From the NCBI GenBank assembly GCA_964514655.1, contig CAZEQY010000040.1, positions 1 to 14,218 of the forward strand: a stretch of 14,218 bases of DNA. The letters are read 5' to 3'. The notes beneath the pieces are model-generated. The model was not told the DNA's origin and searched no databases. It was given only the letters and a program-made list of their open reading frames with translations. Below are positions 14,127-14,218 of this stretch, piece by piece. Both the position numbers and the translations under genes were made by a program. Source of the stretch: SZAS-7 sp964514655 (lineage in GTDB: Bacteria > Chlamydiota > Chlamydiia > Chlamydiales > FEN-1388). Every line of letters begins with the position of its first letter. The stretch's first letter is position 1.

Positions 14127-14218
14127 TCAACGAGGCTTGAGAAGCATCAGATCGCTCCCGAAGTCATCCATTTGCGCCCAGAGAAGGTTGGCGCCGTCGG
14201 GAGACAGGGTGAAGCCTC
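14127..14218 (-). CDS. C-terminus of a PD40/WD40-like beta-propeller protein, cut by the window edge
   Basis: The minus strand from the right edge reads GFTLSPDGANLLWAQMDDFG and then SDLMLLKPR before TGA (14127-14129). The F-x-x-SPDG-x-x-LL motif followed by D-x-x-x-SDLML is typical of the last blade of PD40 (WD40-like) propellers, which in Acidobacteria are often fused to a winged-helix DNA-binding domain and a membrane helix. Only 30 codons are visible, so the rest of the architecture is unknown. The 192 bases between it and the small gene at 13494-13934 show no gene. Confidence 0.7.
   Translation of the reverse strand, partial: GFTLSPDGANLLWAQMDDFGSDLMLLKPR

Overview
The window is high-GC bacterial DNA holding a defence island. 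It probably comes from an acidobacterium of the Bryobacter/Solibacter type, though the evidence for this is indirect. The right side carries a Tat-exported protein of a family I associate with Acidobacteria and Planctomycetes, and the C-terminus of a PD40/WD40-like beta-propeller protein of a kind common there. No rRNA, tRNA, transposase or CRISPR array was seen.

The core (381-8097) is a diversity-generating retroelement (DGR) with two targets. On the plus strand lie, in order, target 1 (381-2978), the accessory protein Avd (3107-3481), the DGR reverse transcriptase (3468-4544, overlapping avd) and the template repeat TR (4563-4674). Convergent to them on the minus strand is target 2 (5014-8097). 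Both targets end in a variable repeat (VR1 2864-2975; VR2 5017-5128), each 112 nt long and aligned to the TR without gaps. VR1 differs from the TR at 14 adenines plus one T. VR2 differs at 20 adenines plus the same T and the last base. This adenine-specific pattern is the signature of mutagenic retrohoming.

Both targets are NLR-like conflict proteins: an N-terminal SIR2-like (NAD-consuming) domain, a NACHT STAND NTPase, and a C-terminal FGE-sulfatase/C-type-lectin-fold domain whose last about 37 residues are the diversified part. The simplest model is that the lectin-fold domain senses an invader ligand, the NACHT module switches or oligomerises, and SIR2 destroys NAD+ to stop infection, while the DGR rewrites the ligand-binding surface. 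One RNA template therefore feeds two paralogous receptors on opposite strands.

Upstream of target 2 on the minus strand are an Mrr-type restriction endonuclease (8173-9090), a J-domain protein with two double zinc ribbons (9218-9607), a coupled 32-codon ORF and a start-less gene remnant. Divergent from these is a second protein with an Mrr-like nuclease domain (9984-10985). Together they form an accessory defence cluster.

The flanks look like chromosomal background and gene debris. A partial C-terminus (3-188) and a degenerate fragment at 11218-11423 share a YGRRS motif and may bracket the island. After these come the Tat-exported protein (11658-13022), an intergenic stretch with paired hairpins (13023-13493), an unrecognised small gene (13494-13934) and the partial propeller gene at the right edge.
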